Origin: Lunularia cruciata
Lineage: Eukaryota > Streptophyta > Marchantiopsida > Lunulariales > Lunulariaceae
Reading direction: 5' to 3'
Length of the DNA: 64,000 nucleotides
Assembly: GCA_948567375.1 (NCBI GenBank)
Contig: OX419755.1
Span: 82,974,218-83,038,217 of the forward strand
Shown: piece after piece, positions 32,601 through 44,848 of the stretch
How positions within the stretch are numbered: the first letter of the stretch is position 1
Layout of the letters: each line of letters opens with the position of its first letter
Notes under the pieces: generated by a model
Told to the model about the DNA's origin: nothing
The model's database searches: none
Seen by the model: the letters and a program-made list of their open reading frames with translations, nothing else
Program-made: the position numbers and the translations under genes

Positions 32601-35600
32601 CGAGAGCTTCTCCTCAGGTTGTTCCTTATTCAAAGACCGGAAAAAGCTAAATCCTGAAGATAGCGAGAATCACACCCTATCAATTGTACAATAGGTTGCC
32701 CCATCTAGCCCACACATACTTAATTGCTCCACCCTGCAGAGAATACAAGTATCTCGACAAAGTCAAAACTGCGGTGTGTTTTGATAATTAGAAGCAAACC
32801 CGAGAACTTGCAAGCAGATAAAAACATTGGCCATATAGCTCAAAATTTTCTGAGCGTCGTAGGTTGCGCTTACGCGCTGTGTGCTGAATTTATTTCATAG
32901 GAACTAATGCGCTTTAAATCATGACCAGATACAGGGATTGATCGCTATTCTGGCCCAATGTAAAGCATGAGATGATTTGCAACAATAGAGACTGAAAGAG
33001 AAGTGAATATTGTACATTGAGCAGATCAAAAGAAGCAACGGGCAAAGGAGGGCATGCCGGGAGATAACATAGGCAGCAGAAGTGAAATCATGTAAGATTT
33101 CTTTCACTCTACTAGTTGAAACGGGTAATGAGTTATGAATTGGGTTCCCTTGAGAGGTCTAAGTTGAGAATTTCCTCTTTTTCTCAGGCTTCCAGGATCT
33201 GATAGAATATGCACCTGCACTCGCCATAATGCTCCATGTTGTGGATTGTAAGGACAATTCGTGGTTTCTGTAAAAATTGGCGGTTATCAGTACGAAAACT
33301 CTTGGATATGACAATATCATGGTGAGTCCTCTGTGATACAGAAAGACAAAACAAGCAGATACGCTTCACGAACCTTAGCTTCCAGACCACATTTATCTGC
33401 AGTCAATAGGAGTCTATTTTAGCTCGCACAGACGCTTCTCTCTTTCAGTCAACTGGTAGTCAACTTTACGTCCCTGGTAATTCAGGGAATGACCTTAGAA
33501 TCTGTCGAAAACAATTTGCAGAGAAGAGTCGTTTTCAAGAACACCTTTAGAGTACGGAAAATTGTGTCGAGAAGAGCTTAGTCGACAACTGCTTACCTTC
33601 AGAGAAAGTTGATGGTACATATCCCAGTACAGCATTGCCAGTACACCAGTGTGCCATTCATGAATATGAATAACGTCAGGCTGGTCGCCAGTGACCTACA
33701 CTTATGCGGAAGAACTCGTCATTCTCATACTTGTATCTTTGGGCGTTAGTTGCTGTTACCTGATATGTGCGTAGTTAGCAACGTACCCCTCTTAAGTTTC
33801 TTGAATCAAGGAAAAATTTAAAGCTAACAAGGCCACATGAAAACTGGAAGTGGCCATAGGTAGTTGATTTGTTGCTAGCACGACCACGAGATCAAGCGAT
33901 CTTGTCGGAGGGACTACATTGGGGATGGGGACAAACCTGCATTCTCTCAAGACACGCGCGACTGAAAAACAAGTAAGCCTCCATCTCATCATACGCTCCA
34001 CCATAAATTTGACTTCCTTTGAAGAAGTTATTTTCTGGGTCTACCAGCAATACTGGGACTCCAGCCACTTTACCCGTGTACGTTCTCACTGATAACCAGG
34101 ATCCCTGATGGTAGGATGAGAACGAGTCTGCTTCGTTGAGAGCTTCTATTTCCGCCTTGTGGATACATTCATAGAAGGGAAGCATAACAAGCACCTTGTG
34201 CCCCCTCTCAAGGCATGCCCGTCCAAGCCCGGTCACCACATCTCCTAAGCCACCTACTTTGGCGACAGGTGCCATTTCAGCGGTCACATGAACAATGTAA
34301 GAAGGGTTCTTATCCCCTTCGATCCTCTTTCCTGATCCTGAATCTTTCTTGCCGGTGGTTCTAACATGAAAATCATCCAAATTTTGTTTCCTCTTCCAGA
34401 AAGGGACGTCATCCTTATGAGACGGCCAGTTGATGTTGGCTATCTGTGAAAGAATTTGCGTTGTTTCTTGGTCTGCAGAAAGTTGATCCTCTAGGTTTGA
34501 TGAATTCTCGACCTGCTCTAAGCAACCGTATGCACATCCAATGCAGTTCTCTATCAAAAACTGATGCAAGATATTTGCACAAACTGATCTGCTTGCAAGT
34601 AAAACAGGAACATAATGAGTTATGCAAAAGAATCTACACAGGCTTCCTTCGTCAAGCATAGCAGTTAATCTGTTCTTAGTTTCTAAGTTCAAATGACAAG
34701 TAGAGCTCACCATTACAGCAGGAGTCTTTGACTCCGAGACTGCCGTGGTCTTCGCTTGGCCAACTTCATTCGATCTTTTCGAATTCAACACTGCATTGCT
34801 TGAGCTGACATCTTTTAAGTAGGTTGAATTCTCTGCGCTGACTTCAACAACGACCTTCTCCAACTCCGCTATTCGGGCAAGCAGCTTCTCATTTGCAGCA
34901 AGTAGTCTAGATATCTACATTTGTGCCAGTTTGCCACATGAGCTGCCCCTGATTATTCATCGAATTAGATCTAAGGTTCAAAACAGACCCAGAAACGGAG
35001 TGAGAAACGAAATTCAGCAAGGTCCAGGACTGCGACGTAAACTGTATGTCAGCTATTTGCTTTTCAAATCAACGGAGGCCATGATACAGGAGCCTCGTCA
35101 CGTGGAGTAAACTTGGGCATTGTAGCAATATATCTAAACTTAATCTCCTGACGTCAATTGCACAGAGCAGATTTACAAGCATGGACCTGCTTCTATGGTT
35201 CAACCAATGCTGCACAGCATGGCACTGTCCTACTATATCCAAAATATGGAGATGAAAAAAGTTACGAGGTACAGACTTTGTCTTCTGTTGTTTCCACACG
35301 CTCAACATCTCTGTACTCTGCTCGGCCAGTACTATCAGGTCTGTTTGCAGCTGCAGCCTGTGTGGTCCTAGAACATCTCGGTGTCGTCGTCTTTACAGGC
35401 CATGTCCATGATTTGGGCCTGATATGGTGTCTTGCTTCTAAGGTGCCCTGTAGTTTCCAGGTATCTATTATGTGCTTAACTCCACATCCCCAAGAAAGTA
35501 TGTGCGTCATAGTATCTGTTCCGCATAAAACTCCCAATCTTCTGCTCATGACAGTCATTTCCAACACAAGACATGAAAATAAGAATTTTCCGGCAAAACT

Positions 35601-36411
35601 TATAATGGTTGTTCTCTACTCTACTCTGCGCTGGGCGAGAAGGGAGAACATGGACAGGAAGGTGGATGAAATTGTGAGATACAAATCCTTCTTTTCCAGC
35701 AAAAGCTCTCAAAAGCTTTTGACTTCTCCAACACAAGACATGACAATATAGATTTTCCAGCAAAACTTATAATGGTTGTCCTCTACCCTACACTGCGCTG
35801 CATGAGAATCGAGAACATGGACAGGAAAGTATATGAAATTGCTAGATATTACTTTCCTGCAACATTGGCTTCTTTCGCAGCTTCTCAATAGCACTTAAAT
35901 ACTATAACTGAAAACTCGCGCGATGCTCACTATAGAAGTAACAAATGAAGTTTCAAATTTCAATCCACTCCTAGTGATGTGTCAAAAACCAGTCCTAATC
36001 ATATGCTCAAGCCATTAGTGTTCCATACAGAAAGGTTTGGACTGTCAAATTTCGACACAGCTGGAGTTTCCAAATTGACTGCTTTGGGAGCATAAACTAG
36101 CCATCTTCGCGCACGTAGTGCAAACTATGGCTTGACCACCTTTGCAGAACATTCTGTAGCTCCTGGAAATTTGACGAAGGATTCATGAAAGCATCGTTCA
36201 CTTGGTCTAGTTTTAAATTTAGAATGCCGCGATGCAGGACAGTTACTGACTAGATGAAGTGAAATGACTGCGGATGCAAACGTAGGATTCTGCTACGAAC
36301 TAAGGTACCTGTGACTCACACAACATTACAAACTGAGAAGGACGCACTGGATCCTGAATTGCTCAGAGCTGAGCTAAGATAAAATGTTGACGCACACTGT
36401 TGAATTTTCAT
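29605..36411 (-). CDS. Soluble starch synthase of the SS4/SS5 type (GT5), plastid, multi-exon
   Basis: Transfers glucose from ADP-glucose to starch glucans in plastids; this clade is linked to granule initiation. Exons: 34914-34711, 34512-33937, 33695-33597, 33267-33215, 32733-32676, 32380-32298, 32061-31984, 31713-31634, 31438-31242, 30985-30911, 30716-30676, 30571-30466, 30167-30085, 29887-29814, 29714-29605. They have GT/AG borders and consistent phases over 639 codons to TAA, with no internal stop. Motifs: a short coiled coil ([18 protein letters not shown]), KVGGLGDVV (ADP-glucose site), [53 protein letters not shown] and [12 protein letters not shown], where the usual Lys of the second KTGGL is Arg. 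Likely 5' exons are 36411-36322 (transit-peptide-like, [14 protein letters not shown]) and 35447-35277; a small exon between 35276 and 34915 is unresolved. Wording around [12 protein letters not shown] and ETLCSGW recalls SS5-like proteins, from memory only. Certain as GT5; subclass tentative. Confidence 0.92.
35561..35880. repeat. Direct duplication, about 167-bp period, in predicted intron 1 of the starch synthase
   Basis: CCAACACAAGACATGA begins at 35561 and again at 35728. Both copies continue through CAAAACTTATAATGGTTG, CTCTAC and AACATGGACAGGAA. It is a local tandem duplication lying between the transit-peptide exon and exon 2. Confidence 0.8.
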
Positions 36412-37428
36412 GGAGGCTTTACTCTCCTGCAACGAAAGCCATATCAGCAGTTTTGAGCATTCTGCTATTACCCGGGAATCGGATGTAGACGACGCAAAGT
36501 TGAACAAATGCCACTAATCATTGAAGCATACTTTGTATCTTCGTGGACAGACAAGATGTGTGTACGGAATAGCGATATCTGATCATTTGAATAGAGTTTC
36601 AACATATGCAACCGAGTATAGGAAACATAATTATGAGAATAATCTAAAGGAAGAAAGTAAATTTCAATAAGTTTACAAGTGAATCAGGAAAGAGAAAGAA
36701 AGCTACCTTCATCTAAGATAAGCTCAAAATAAAGATCAATTTACAGATAGAGATATACCTTGCGAATAAACACCACAGTGTAGAGCATGCATTACAAATA
36801 ATTCGCACTACTCTGTCTGAGAGAAACTTCCGCGCACCAAACTGTGCAAGATTGTTTAAGCTATCCATGGACTTAAAACTACATTGCCTTTCAATTGAAT
36901 AGCAACGACGAATAACGGAGAAGAGACTACCGGCAAAAGAGAAAGTAGGTGCTCAACAAAAATTCAGGTGAAGACGGTCCTCATGTTCCTGCGCTGTTAC
37001 AGATGACACAATCCGCACACCTTCGCTTCGGAAACCTCAAATATGCGCAAGCTATTTGCTGAAGGTCCACCCTCGAGTGTGATACCTCCACTGTTGAAGC
37101 TCCCCACAAGCACTTCGGCGACGTACAGTACTTACTTCATAGTATCCAATCCATGTCCAAGTAGCAAGCATATTTTAGATCCAAAACCTGTATATCCACG
37201 CGAAAAGCAAACGTCCAATCTGCTACGCAGCAACTCTCCTGTGCATGAAGCTGCCACAAATGCCAGGCTAATTTTGCCCATACATGGAGTGCCCCAACTT
37301 TGGCACTTCGATTAAAAGCCACCCCAACTTGGCGGAATTGGTCCCTGGTGGCAACCGTCTGTCAAGGTGCCAACTGAATGATAGTCTTGACTGGCCACTT
37401 GGATCTGATCATTAGAGAGAATGCGACC
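36412..37428. other. 5' flank of the starch synthase gene
   Basis: Presumed promoter side of the gene. I cannot point to a TATA box or transcription start with confidence. No other gene is recognised. Confidence 0.5.
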
Positions 37429-37714
37429 GGATGGGAAGGCCCCACTTACCAAGCAGTACAAGGAGAAAACAAAGGGGCAAAATGGGGCTAAGCTTATCGG
37501 TTATCAAGCCGTACAAGTAAAGGACAAATGGGGTAAAATGGACTACATTCCATTTTGATAGTCATCAAGCCGAACAAAGAAAAGACAGGAAGGCGAACAA
37601 AGAAAAGACAGGAAGTAAAATGGGACTAGGTTCCATTTTGATCGTTATTGGAGGCTACCCCATTTTTATAAAAAAAAATCCCTCCTTGTATGGCCTGTTG
37701 GGGCCTTCCCATCC
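37429..37714. repeat. Foldback element of the island repeat family (copies 2 and 3)
   Basis: Terminal inverted repeat: GGATGGGAAGGCCCCA at 37429-37444 and its complement ending at 37714. Inside, GTACAAG...AATGGGG-type units are repeated directly (near 37457, 37510, 37555 and 37610), and an inverted CCTTGTATGGCC lies at 37684-37695. Total 286 bp with no coding capacity. Confidence 0.75.
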
Positions 37715-39879
37715 TTCATGTGTTCTAATTGATTTTCTTTTTTCTCTCTATTTTGATAATTCGGATTCTCAATTCTTGTGTGTAAAGTAGAATTAATCTA
37801 TCGTTTGCAAAACGGATTTTGATACTTCTAAAACTTCTTAAATATAGAAGGGTAGAGAATATTAGCTGAGATTTATGGGTCCACTGATCAAATTCTTTTA
37901 ATTAGAAAACAAGGTTTAGGTTACTATAATAACAGTCAATGTACGTTTTTAATTGATCTCATTTAAAAAAAAATCATAAAATTCATTCAAAACAAATTTA
38001 AAATCAAAATTAAATAAATGATTCAAAATCAAGATTAAAGTAGCATTATGTTACATGAGCTTGCAAGAATAAATATAGGTTACTTTTGAATTAATATTTT
38101 TATTTTTCAATCATTTTGGATTTTAAAATTATTTTTCATCTTTTTTGTAATAATTTTGGTGCATAAATATTTATAGTGCGGATTATTCTAATAGCTCATG
38201 TGAAAGAATTTTGATATAATTGAGATGCCAAAATAAGATCATAAATTTAAGATTGTCTTCTCATCAACAAGTGTGGAAATCTTTTAGATATTTTACTTTT
38301 GATACAACTTTATTCAATCACTTTAATTACTCCCATAATTAACAATTGTTATATATGAATTTCATAAGTACATGAACAATTTCTATGTATGTGAGTTTAA
38401 CAGATACATGAACAAGAAGATACTCATCAACTTTTCAGAATAATTATTTTCTAGTAAGCAATGTCTTCTGTCTTAGAAGCACATTAAAGAGATGATATGG
38501 AGTTCAATGCTTACCTTCTTACTTCATGGTGCTTTGCATTACTAGTCATGAAAGATTCCTCTTGATTGAGAAATAGCACACCCTTAGAAATCCAAGGATA
38601 TAAGGTAGGCTTTAGAGGTAGTAATGGTGGCTTTCTTTTACACTAGAATGTAGTTAGGTGCAAGAGATGATTCCTTGAACTTGTCCTTAAATCTAATGCT
38701 AATTTGTAGTGATGTTTTGATTGACCTATGATTTATAGGCAAAGAAACTTGAGTCGTATTGAAACAAGAGCTAGATCCGATCAAAATCTATGGACAAATT
38801 GAACTACCATATATATAAACTATTATATGAACATTTTAAAGTTGGAAGTGATATCCTTATACAAAGTTGGAAATGGATATCCAAACCTAGATAGAACTTC
38901 ATTGATCATATGCGAGTCAAGTACGAGGTGTGGTACATTTAAGATTCAAATAATAAATATGGTAGAGTTAGGATTTAAATCATATGTATATGTATGGTAG
39001 AATTAGGATTCAAGATCTTGCGTCCTCGCGTACTTGCGACTTGTTAAATATGAGACGTGCCGGAGGGTCAAAGTACTTTAATAAAATTGTAAAGTTTTAC
39101 GTCAATTCCATCACCTCTCTCTCTTGCATTGCTTAGGCACGGACTACGTACTTCGGAACATCAAATTAGACGCAACGAATCTCGGGCCTTGGTAGTAGAA
39201 GTTCAGGGCACGAAGTATTCCGGCTTGAAACGATACATAAAATTGTAAGCTCAAGATTCTTGAGTGACCCAGCTAAGAGGAAGAGGCTGCATTTCTCCTA
39301 ATCTGAACAGATAATCCTTTGGTTTTTGCGTCATCGAAAGGCACTGCGGTAGAACGAAACAGTCGCATTCGCTCAACCGGGAGATCTGTTTGCTTTGATA
39401 TCATTCGGGTGCCCCCTCATCATCCTTCTGGTCACTGATGTTCCTCGAACAACCGTACTACTAGGTTTGTGTTTCTACGACAACAAGACCAAGGGAGTGC
39501 AATGTCAGTGATTGGGCTAAAATTATTACCAGGACATCTCTCGACTTTCATTCACCACCTTCGCAAAATTTAAGTTCCAGCTGCGTTTCTTTTGATTTTG
39601 ACCTATGTACTAAAAACTCCGACTTCTGCCAGAACACATCTTCTCCACTCGTTAGTTTTACTCGTTATTTTTACACACGGTTTTGTGTCGTCACACGCGA
39701 GCTGACTTGACAGCAGCGGTATACCTGCTATACCCATGTTTAGGAAACTACCGCTGTGCAGTTCCGCATCATAGGAAAAAGTATTACCCAAGGAAACTAC
39801 CTGCAGACTCACCTTCTGGAACTTCTAAGCGATCTAATTAATGATCCTTAGACTGCGGTAGAGTAAGCACTGGTCTTGC

Positions 39880-39990
39880 CTATTTGACTCTATTGGGGCT
39901 TAGCCCCATGTTACCTTTTTTTCTCTCCCTTGATAGGGTCTTCCCATCCTTCATTTTTCCTACGCGGTCGCCTTTTATCATTTGATGATG
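39880..39990 (-). repeat. Island repeat family, copy 4
   Basis: On the minus strand: GCGACCGCGTAGGA, then AAGGATGGGAAGACCC, then AGGTAACATGGGGCTAA. This is the same order as copy 1 at 28875, including the upstream GACCGCGTAGGA block. Confidence 0.65.
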
Positions 39991-40915
39991 CTCTCATCTT
40001 TGACTAGCTCTTCTATATAACTCTGCTCAGCACTGCTATGCCACCGAGCTATGCACCATGGTTCGTCTCTAGCTTCGCTTCTGCCTCTCTTAACGTATTG
40101 GTGGGTTAACTCAAGCAGGCGCAGACTGCATGGTAGTGATCGTCTAGAGTCATAATTTCCTACCTACTGCATACCGTTGCACATTATGTGCCGACCTCGT
40201 GTAAATATTGATAGGGTGGCCCCTTATTGGAATAGAAAAATTCCCTAAATAGAAACCAGAAAATTTGGTCTAGAAATTTGGTCAATTGGAGCACCAGCAA
40301 CATCCTGCAGGAACTCCATTTCATTGCTCTAACTCCTCCAAAGACGAAAGATCACCTCACACATTTGCCTTCTCTTCTTCCTCTTCGTCTAGCAGCCGTA
40401 CTGGTCCTTTGTAATTTAAATCCATACAGACTGCTACCTTCAAGTCAATAGTGTCACCTCTTCGATCAAAACTTATCCAATGTTTCTGTAATTTTGTCCT
40501 CTAAGCTTCTATGGGTTCCTACTTATTCGACCCTGTAACATGCGCCACAACGTCATCTCACATATCACTAAACTCCTAATAGTAGTCTTTGATGTGGAAT
40601 TACTGAATCCCTCTGCCTCTTGGAATGAAGAAAGAAAGCCACTCCCTGGTCATAACGCACAAGCAGTTCATGCTAGTCTGGCTTGGTCCATCCTGCCCTG
40701 TGTGGTCCTTCTCTAATGCTCATGATTGATTAGTCACCAATGACTATGAACAAAGGTCTCGGACGAGGCCAAATGGTGATGACTGGCCTTCTATTTGTCA
40801 TCTCTCTCCAACCACGGGCCATGTGATGAATTTACAAAGTCGAGCACGTATGACATCGAAGTTTACATCATATCATCAGTACAAATCGGCTCCTCTCCGA
40901 AAACCAAATGGCAGC

Positions 40916-40962
40916 CGGGGTGTTTATTTGATACTCGTTGAGTATCAAATCAACAACCCCCG
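40916..40962. repeat. Strong 47-base hairpin
   Basis: A perfect 11-bp stem (40926-40936 ATTTGATACTC against 40940-40950) with loop GTT, extended by an imperfect stem that pairs CGGGG at 40916-40920 with CCCCG at 40958-40962. Confidence 0.8.
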
Positions 40963-41749
40963 AATCTGACGCTTATCAATCGGAAAATGAGAGAAACTTA
41001 CCAGTCCAACGATGGTTCAATGGGAGTGAAGTGCTGAAAAGCACTCCTCGCTACCCGGCCATTTTCATCATTCATTTATAGTTCAATAATAGTAAAGTTT
41101 TGTACTCGATTCTATGTAAAGTTCAGAAAATATTCATGGGGGCTCGGGAAGGGACTTTAGTAAAATTACGTGCAGTTGATAGAAGTCCGTAAATAGCTGT
41201 TGAATCCGTCACGTAAGGGTGACCAGTAGGAATTTACGGCTCCAGGTAAGTCTGTAAATATTAACTAGAACATTAATTTAATTTAACTTGATTTGAATTT
41301 ACCCTAATGTTACAGAACTAGAGGAAAGGGGAACCAGAGGAAACTGCCAGGCCATAGAGGGAACCATGGCTTCCAAATTTGCACTTACCCTTTTGTACGG
41401 GATGTTGGTATTCCGTAATCGAGGTCTGGCTTCCGTCTTTGACGTTCTACCATGAGATTCGTCTTTGCCATTTGACCTCAGGCTTCAAGCTTCTGTCTTC
41501 CGTAATCTTAAAGGGTTACAATCAATAACATTTGAGACATCTTTGATGTTTATATCTTGAGTTCATGCGATCATACTTTGGGTTTCCCGAGACTTGCGTA
41601 GCAATCTGCGTCGTTGTTTTAGGGGGGACCCATTGTATAGTTAGGGGTACGAGGGACGCATTAGCATTAATGATATATAGGGAAAAGCCTCGAACATTCA
41701 TTGGCAATTCACCAAGAAAATAGAAAAATATATATAAAAGAGTATCACG

Positions 41750-42425
41750 GCCGATCTTGATAATGAAAATGATTCTTTGGATTTAGATGAGTGTCTAGAG
41801 GATGTAGATGATTTTAGTGACACGATGAAGCTGTTGTTTAAATGCTGGCAGTTTGCAATTAGAAAGAGATGTCTTGAACCCCGAGTTTCTTTTCCCCAAA
41901 GTTCTGGATTTGAGAATATTTTAGAGATCTTGATCCAAAAGCTTTTAGACAGCTCACTATAATGGAAGTCCATTCTTTTCATGTGCTAGTAAATTCATAA
42001 GGTATTCAGGAAAAGATACAAGAAGAATCAGACACCATGTGGATCCAATTAGCTTTTGCTCTCAAACAATTTGGTCACCATGGGAATGTTGTTTGTGTAG
42101 CACGAGGCTTAAATATATGGGGAAAGAGTGCAAAGGTCAACAATTATATTCATCAAAAAATTCATGAAAACCATCTTATTAATTTTGGGGAAGGAGGTGG
42201 GGTGGCTGGATAGAGATTAGAGAAGGAGTACTTCATCCACATTTGCTCAAAAAGGTTTCTTGTGATGTGTGGGATTGGTTGGTGGCACTTTGTTTCCACT
42301 TTCACCTAGATCAACTATAGATATTGAACTATATTTTAGTCACAAGGCTTGTATTTCATTAATGGACATAGATATTGAACTATATTTTAGTCACAAGGCT
42401 TGTATTTCATTAATGGACAAGTGAT
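41750..42425 (+). pseudogene. PIF/Harbinger transposase fragment (plus strand), first Asp lost
   Basis: A frame with MWIQLAFALKQFGHHGN (42033 onward) matches the N-terminal part of the transposase remnant at 55985-56191 (MWMQVALALDRFLHHGN). At about 42270-42330 it reads IGLVGGTLFPLSPR followed by IDIELYFSHKA. This corresponds to the DGT...YFS catalytic region of DDE_Tnp_4, with the first catalytic Asp changed to Gly. A 51-bp duplication (42318-42419) follows. Upstream, 41777-41962 is open and is probably the same gene. No TIRs were identified. Confidence 0.65.
42318..42419 (+). repeat. Perfect 51-bp tandem duplication
   Basis: 42318-42368 is repeated exactly as 42369-42419 (starts TAGATATTGAACTATATTTT, ends AATGGACA). 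Fifty-one is a multiple of three, so the duplication keeps the transposase frame. Confidence 0.95.
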
Positions 42426-44848
42426 ACTCAGCAATAAAAGATGAATAATTCACTTCATGAGAGGTAAGTGTATGTATGTATGATTTATATTAAAGGTAAT
42501 GTTTTGTTGTATTTCAGACTCTCCATGCTAAAAAGAATAGATCTTAAACTTTAACCTAGTGTTCAATGTGTTGCCGATAAGGTAATTTATGATAATGAGA
42601 AGACTATTGCTATTATAGTTTTGTGGTATAGTAGTAGTAAATTTTTTGATGGTGATTGGATTTTATTTGTGAGGTTCTAAATGCTTAGGGTATTTTCAAG
42701 GATGTCATAGTCATGACATTACATATTTAAAGAAGTCTCCAATTTGGATTGAATTGAATCAAAGAGGACTTGTGATAGTTTTGAAAATAATCAATTGGAG
42801 ATTTAAGTTATGTTCTAATGGATCATTTAGTGCAATCTTTCATGCAAGTGCAAGTAGAGGACAAGTAGCTTTAAAATAAATTTGTGGCAAAGACTCAGAT
42901 ATTTAACTAGCATTGTAAAGGAGTGCTAAAATCTGAATAGTATTCACTTAGAGAGTTAAGAATCCAGCATAAAAACCCTAATAGAAATTCATACTTGTTG
43001 AGGTGGATAAGCATATGTATTCTCCCATATGAAACAAATCTTCCACCATGCTTTGTGAAATTGTCTTCTTCCTCTTTGTTGTCTTCATTGGCAAACAAAA
43101 TGCTTAACATATCATAGTTATGGTGAGAACAAAATCTCTCCCTCTAACCATCCCTTTATGAGTGTCCCTCTTCCAAATGCATGTAAACTGTATGCACACT
43201 TCTACTTGCAAACATATCAACACATAAATATGTCAATATTTACCATCTCCAAATTCCATGTACAAAATAGACCCTCAAAACCTAAACTCCATTCCCCGAC
43301 CTATGCAAACCTTCACCTAGCCGCACAAACAAAGTACAACAAACACACAAACCATAGCTACCATGCAAACTAGCTCTATTGGTTTGCATGGCATCCATGT
43401 TTAGGGTTTGCTTGGTGCATGGCTTGCGTGCAATTTCACTCACTATCTGTTTTGCAATTCAAGATTTACCTTTTAGAATTGTGCAATCAGAAAACAAATA
43501 TTGAGAGAAATTTAATTATAATGTTCATGCATTTTAGATATTCAATGCCAAGTGCCAATTACAATCCAAGGGCATCCAAATCAATTTCCAAAATGTCCTT
43601 TGCTCCTTCTTGGATTTGATCTTTATCCAACCAACACCACTTCACGTATGGCATATAATCAACGGTTGTATGAAACCTGATCAGCCAAGTTCCTTTGGAT
43701 ATCTCTTCCATATATTCCATTTCAACTTCTCTCTCATACCACTCAATTGCCATCTCGCCTTACATGTGTAAAATGCTTTTAGTTTTTAGTCTCTCCTCTT
43801 ACTTCACCCATCCCCTCTCCTCTCTTTGTGCAAAACTCTCTCTCTTTCTTGATTCCCACACCTATCCTCTCCATTTCTTCCCTTCCCTCTCTCATCTCCT
43901 CTATGTGCAAACCTCTCTCCTCTATGCAATGCTCATGGTTTGCTAATGCAAATGAATGATGGCTATAAATGGACTTTTGTCCTCCTTTGTTCCTCTCTTT
44001 GATCAACATCCTCTCTCCCTCCTCCTTCTCTTTGGAAAATGTACTTTGTGTTTGTCCTTCTAGTTTTTCTCAATTCAAACTTGTCCTTCATATTTCTCTC
44101 TTCTCAATTTCTATTAATTTTGAATTTGTGCTCCCTTAGTCCTCTTCAAAAGATGTCCTTCCACTTTCACTCTTCTTCATTTCTCTCAAATTTGTACTCC
44201 ATCCCGACTAGCGGTCAATATCATATGCCATCTACCTCTCCCAAAAACTCAATCTCTCTCCCAAATTTCTTTAAACTCGGAATTTTGATGAATAATCTTC
44301 ATCTCCTCTCAATTCTCCCACGCTTCTCTTCCTTTTTTCTATTGGTGTACATTAGCGCTCCTAAACTCTTCACAACCCTTCAACCACCAAAGACATTGCA
44401 ACTATATGTTTTTCCAATCCAACCATTTGGATATTTCTTAAACTTCCTCATACTTTAGACATCATCCATTCCTAAATTACTCACTCATTGCTCTTGAGTT
44501 TATGTATTCTTGACTTTCTCACTCATTTCTTCACTCCTTGCCTCAACCAAAATACTCACCTTCTCTTCCCAAAATACTTGCCTTGCACAATCCATGCTAC
44601 CTGTGCAAATGCCCATGCATCCTACACAACCACACTAGGTTTACCATGCCAATTTAACAAAGGCAAGTGTATTTCACAATTTAACAAAGGCAAGTGTATT
44701 CCACAATTTAACCAAGCCATAGTGTAATTATTCATTCATTCCAAGCATATAAAACACATTGAAAGTAAATCAAATAGAGTTTGGTTGAATCATAACATAC
44801 TTGAAGTCCATCAAAGATTTTACATTGATATGGAGGTCATAAAATATA

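Larger units (their letters stand above)
37715..41749. other. Low-copy and AT-rich DNA without recognised genes
   Basis: 37715-39100 is AT-rich. 39100-41700 is more balanced and may have held genes, but I cannot assign exons. It contains an island-repeat copy (39880-39990, minus orientation) and the hairpin at 40916-40962. Confidence 0.5.

Noticed and set aside
35102-35147. 46-nt candidate exon between exon 2 and the coiled-coil exon of the starch synthase
   Set aside because: Has AG and GT borders, but its phase does not fit both neighbours with the donor I prefer, so it is left unresolved.
35158-35751. 197-codon plus-strand frame
   Set aside because: Antisense to exon 2 and intron 1 of the starch synthase, no motif, crosses the intron duplication.
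44039-44458. 139-codon hydrophobic plus-strand frame
   Set aside because: Phe/Leu/Ser low complexity from a CT-rich stretch of Harbinger block A.
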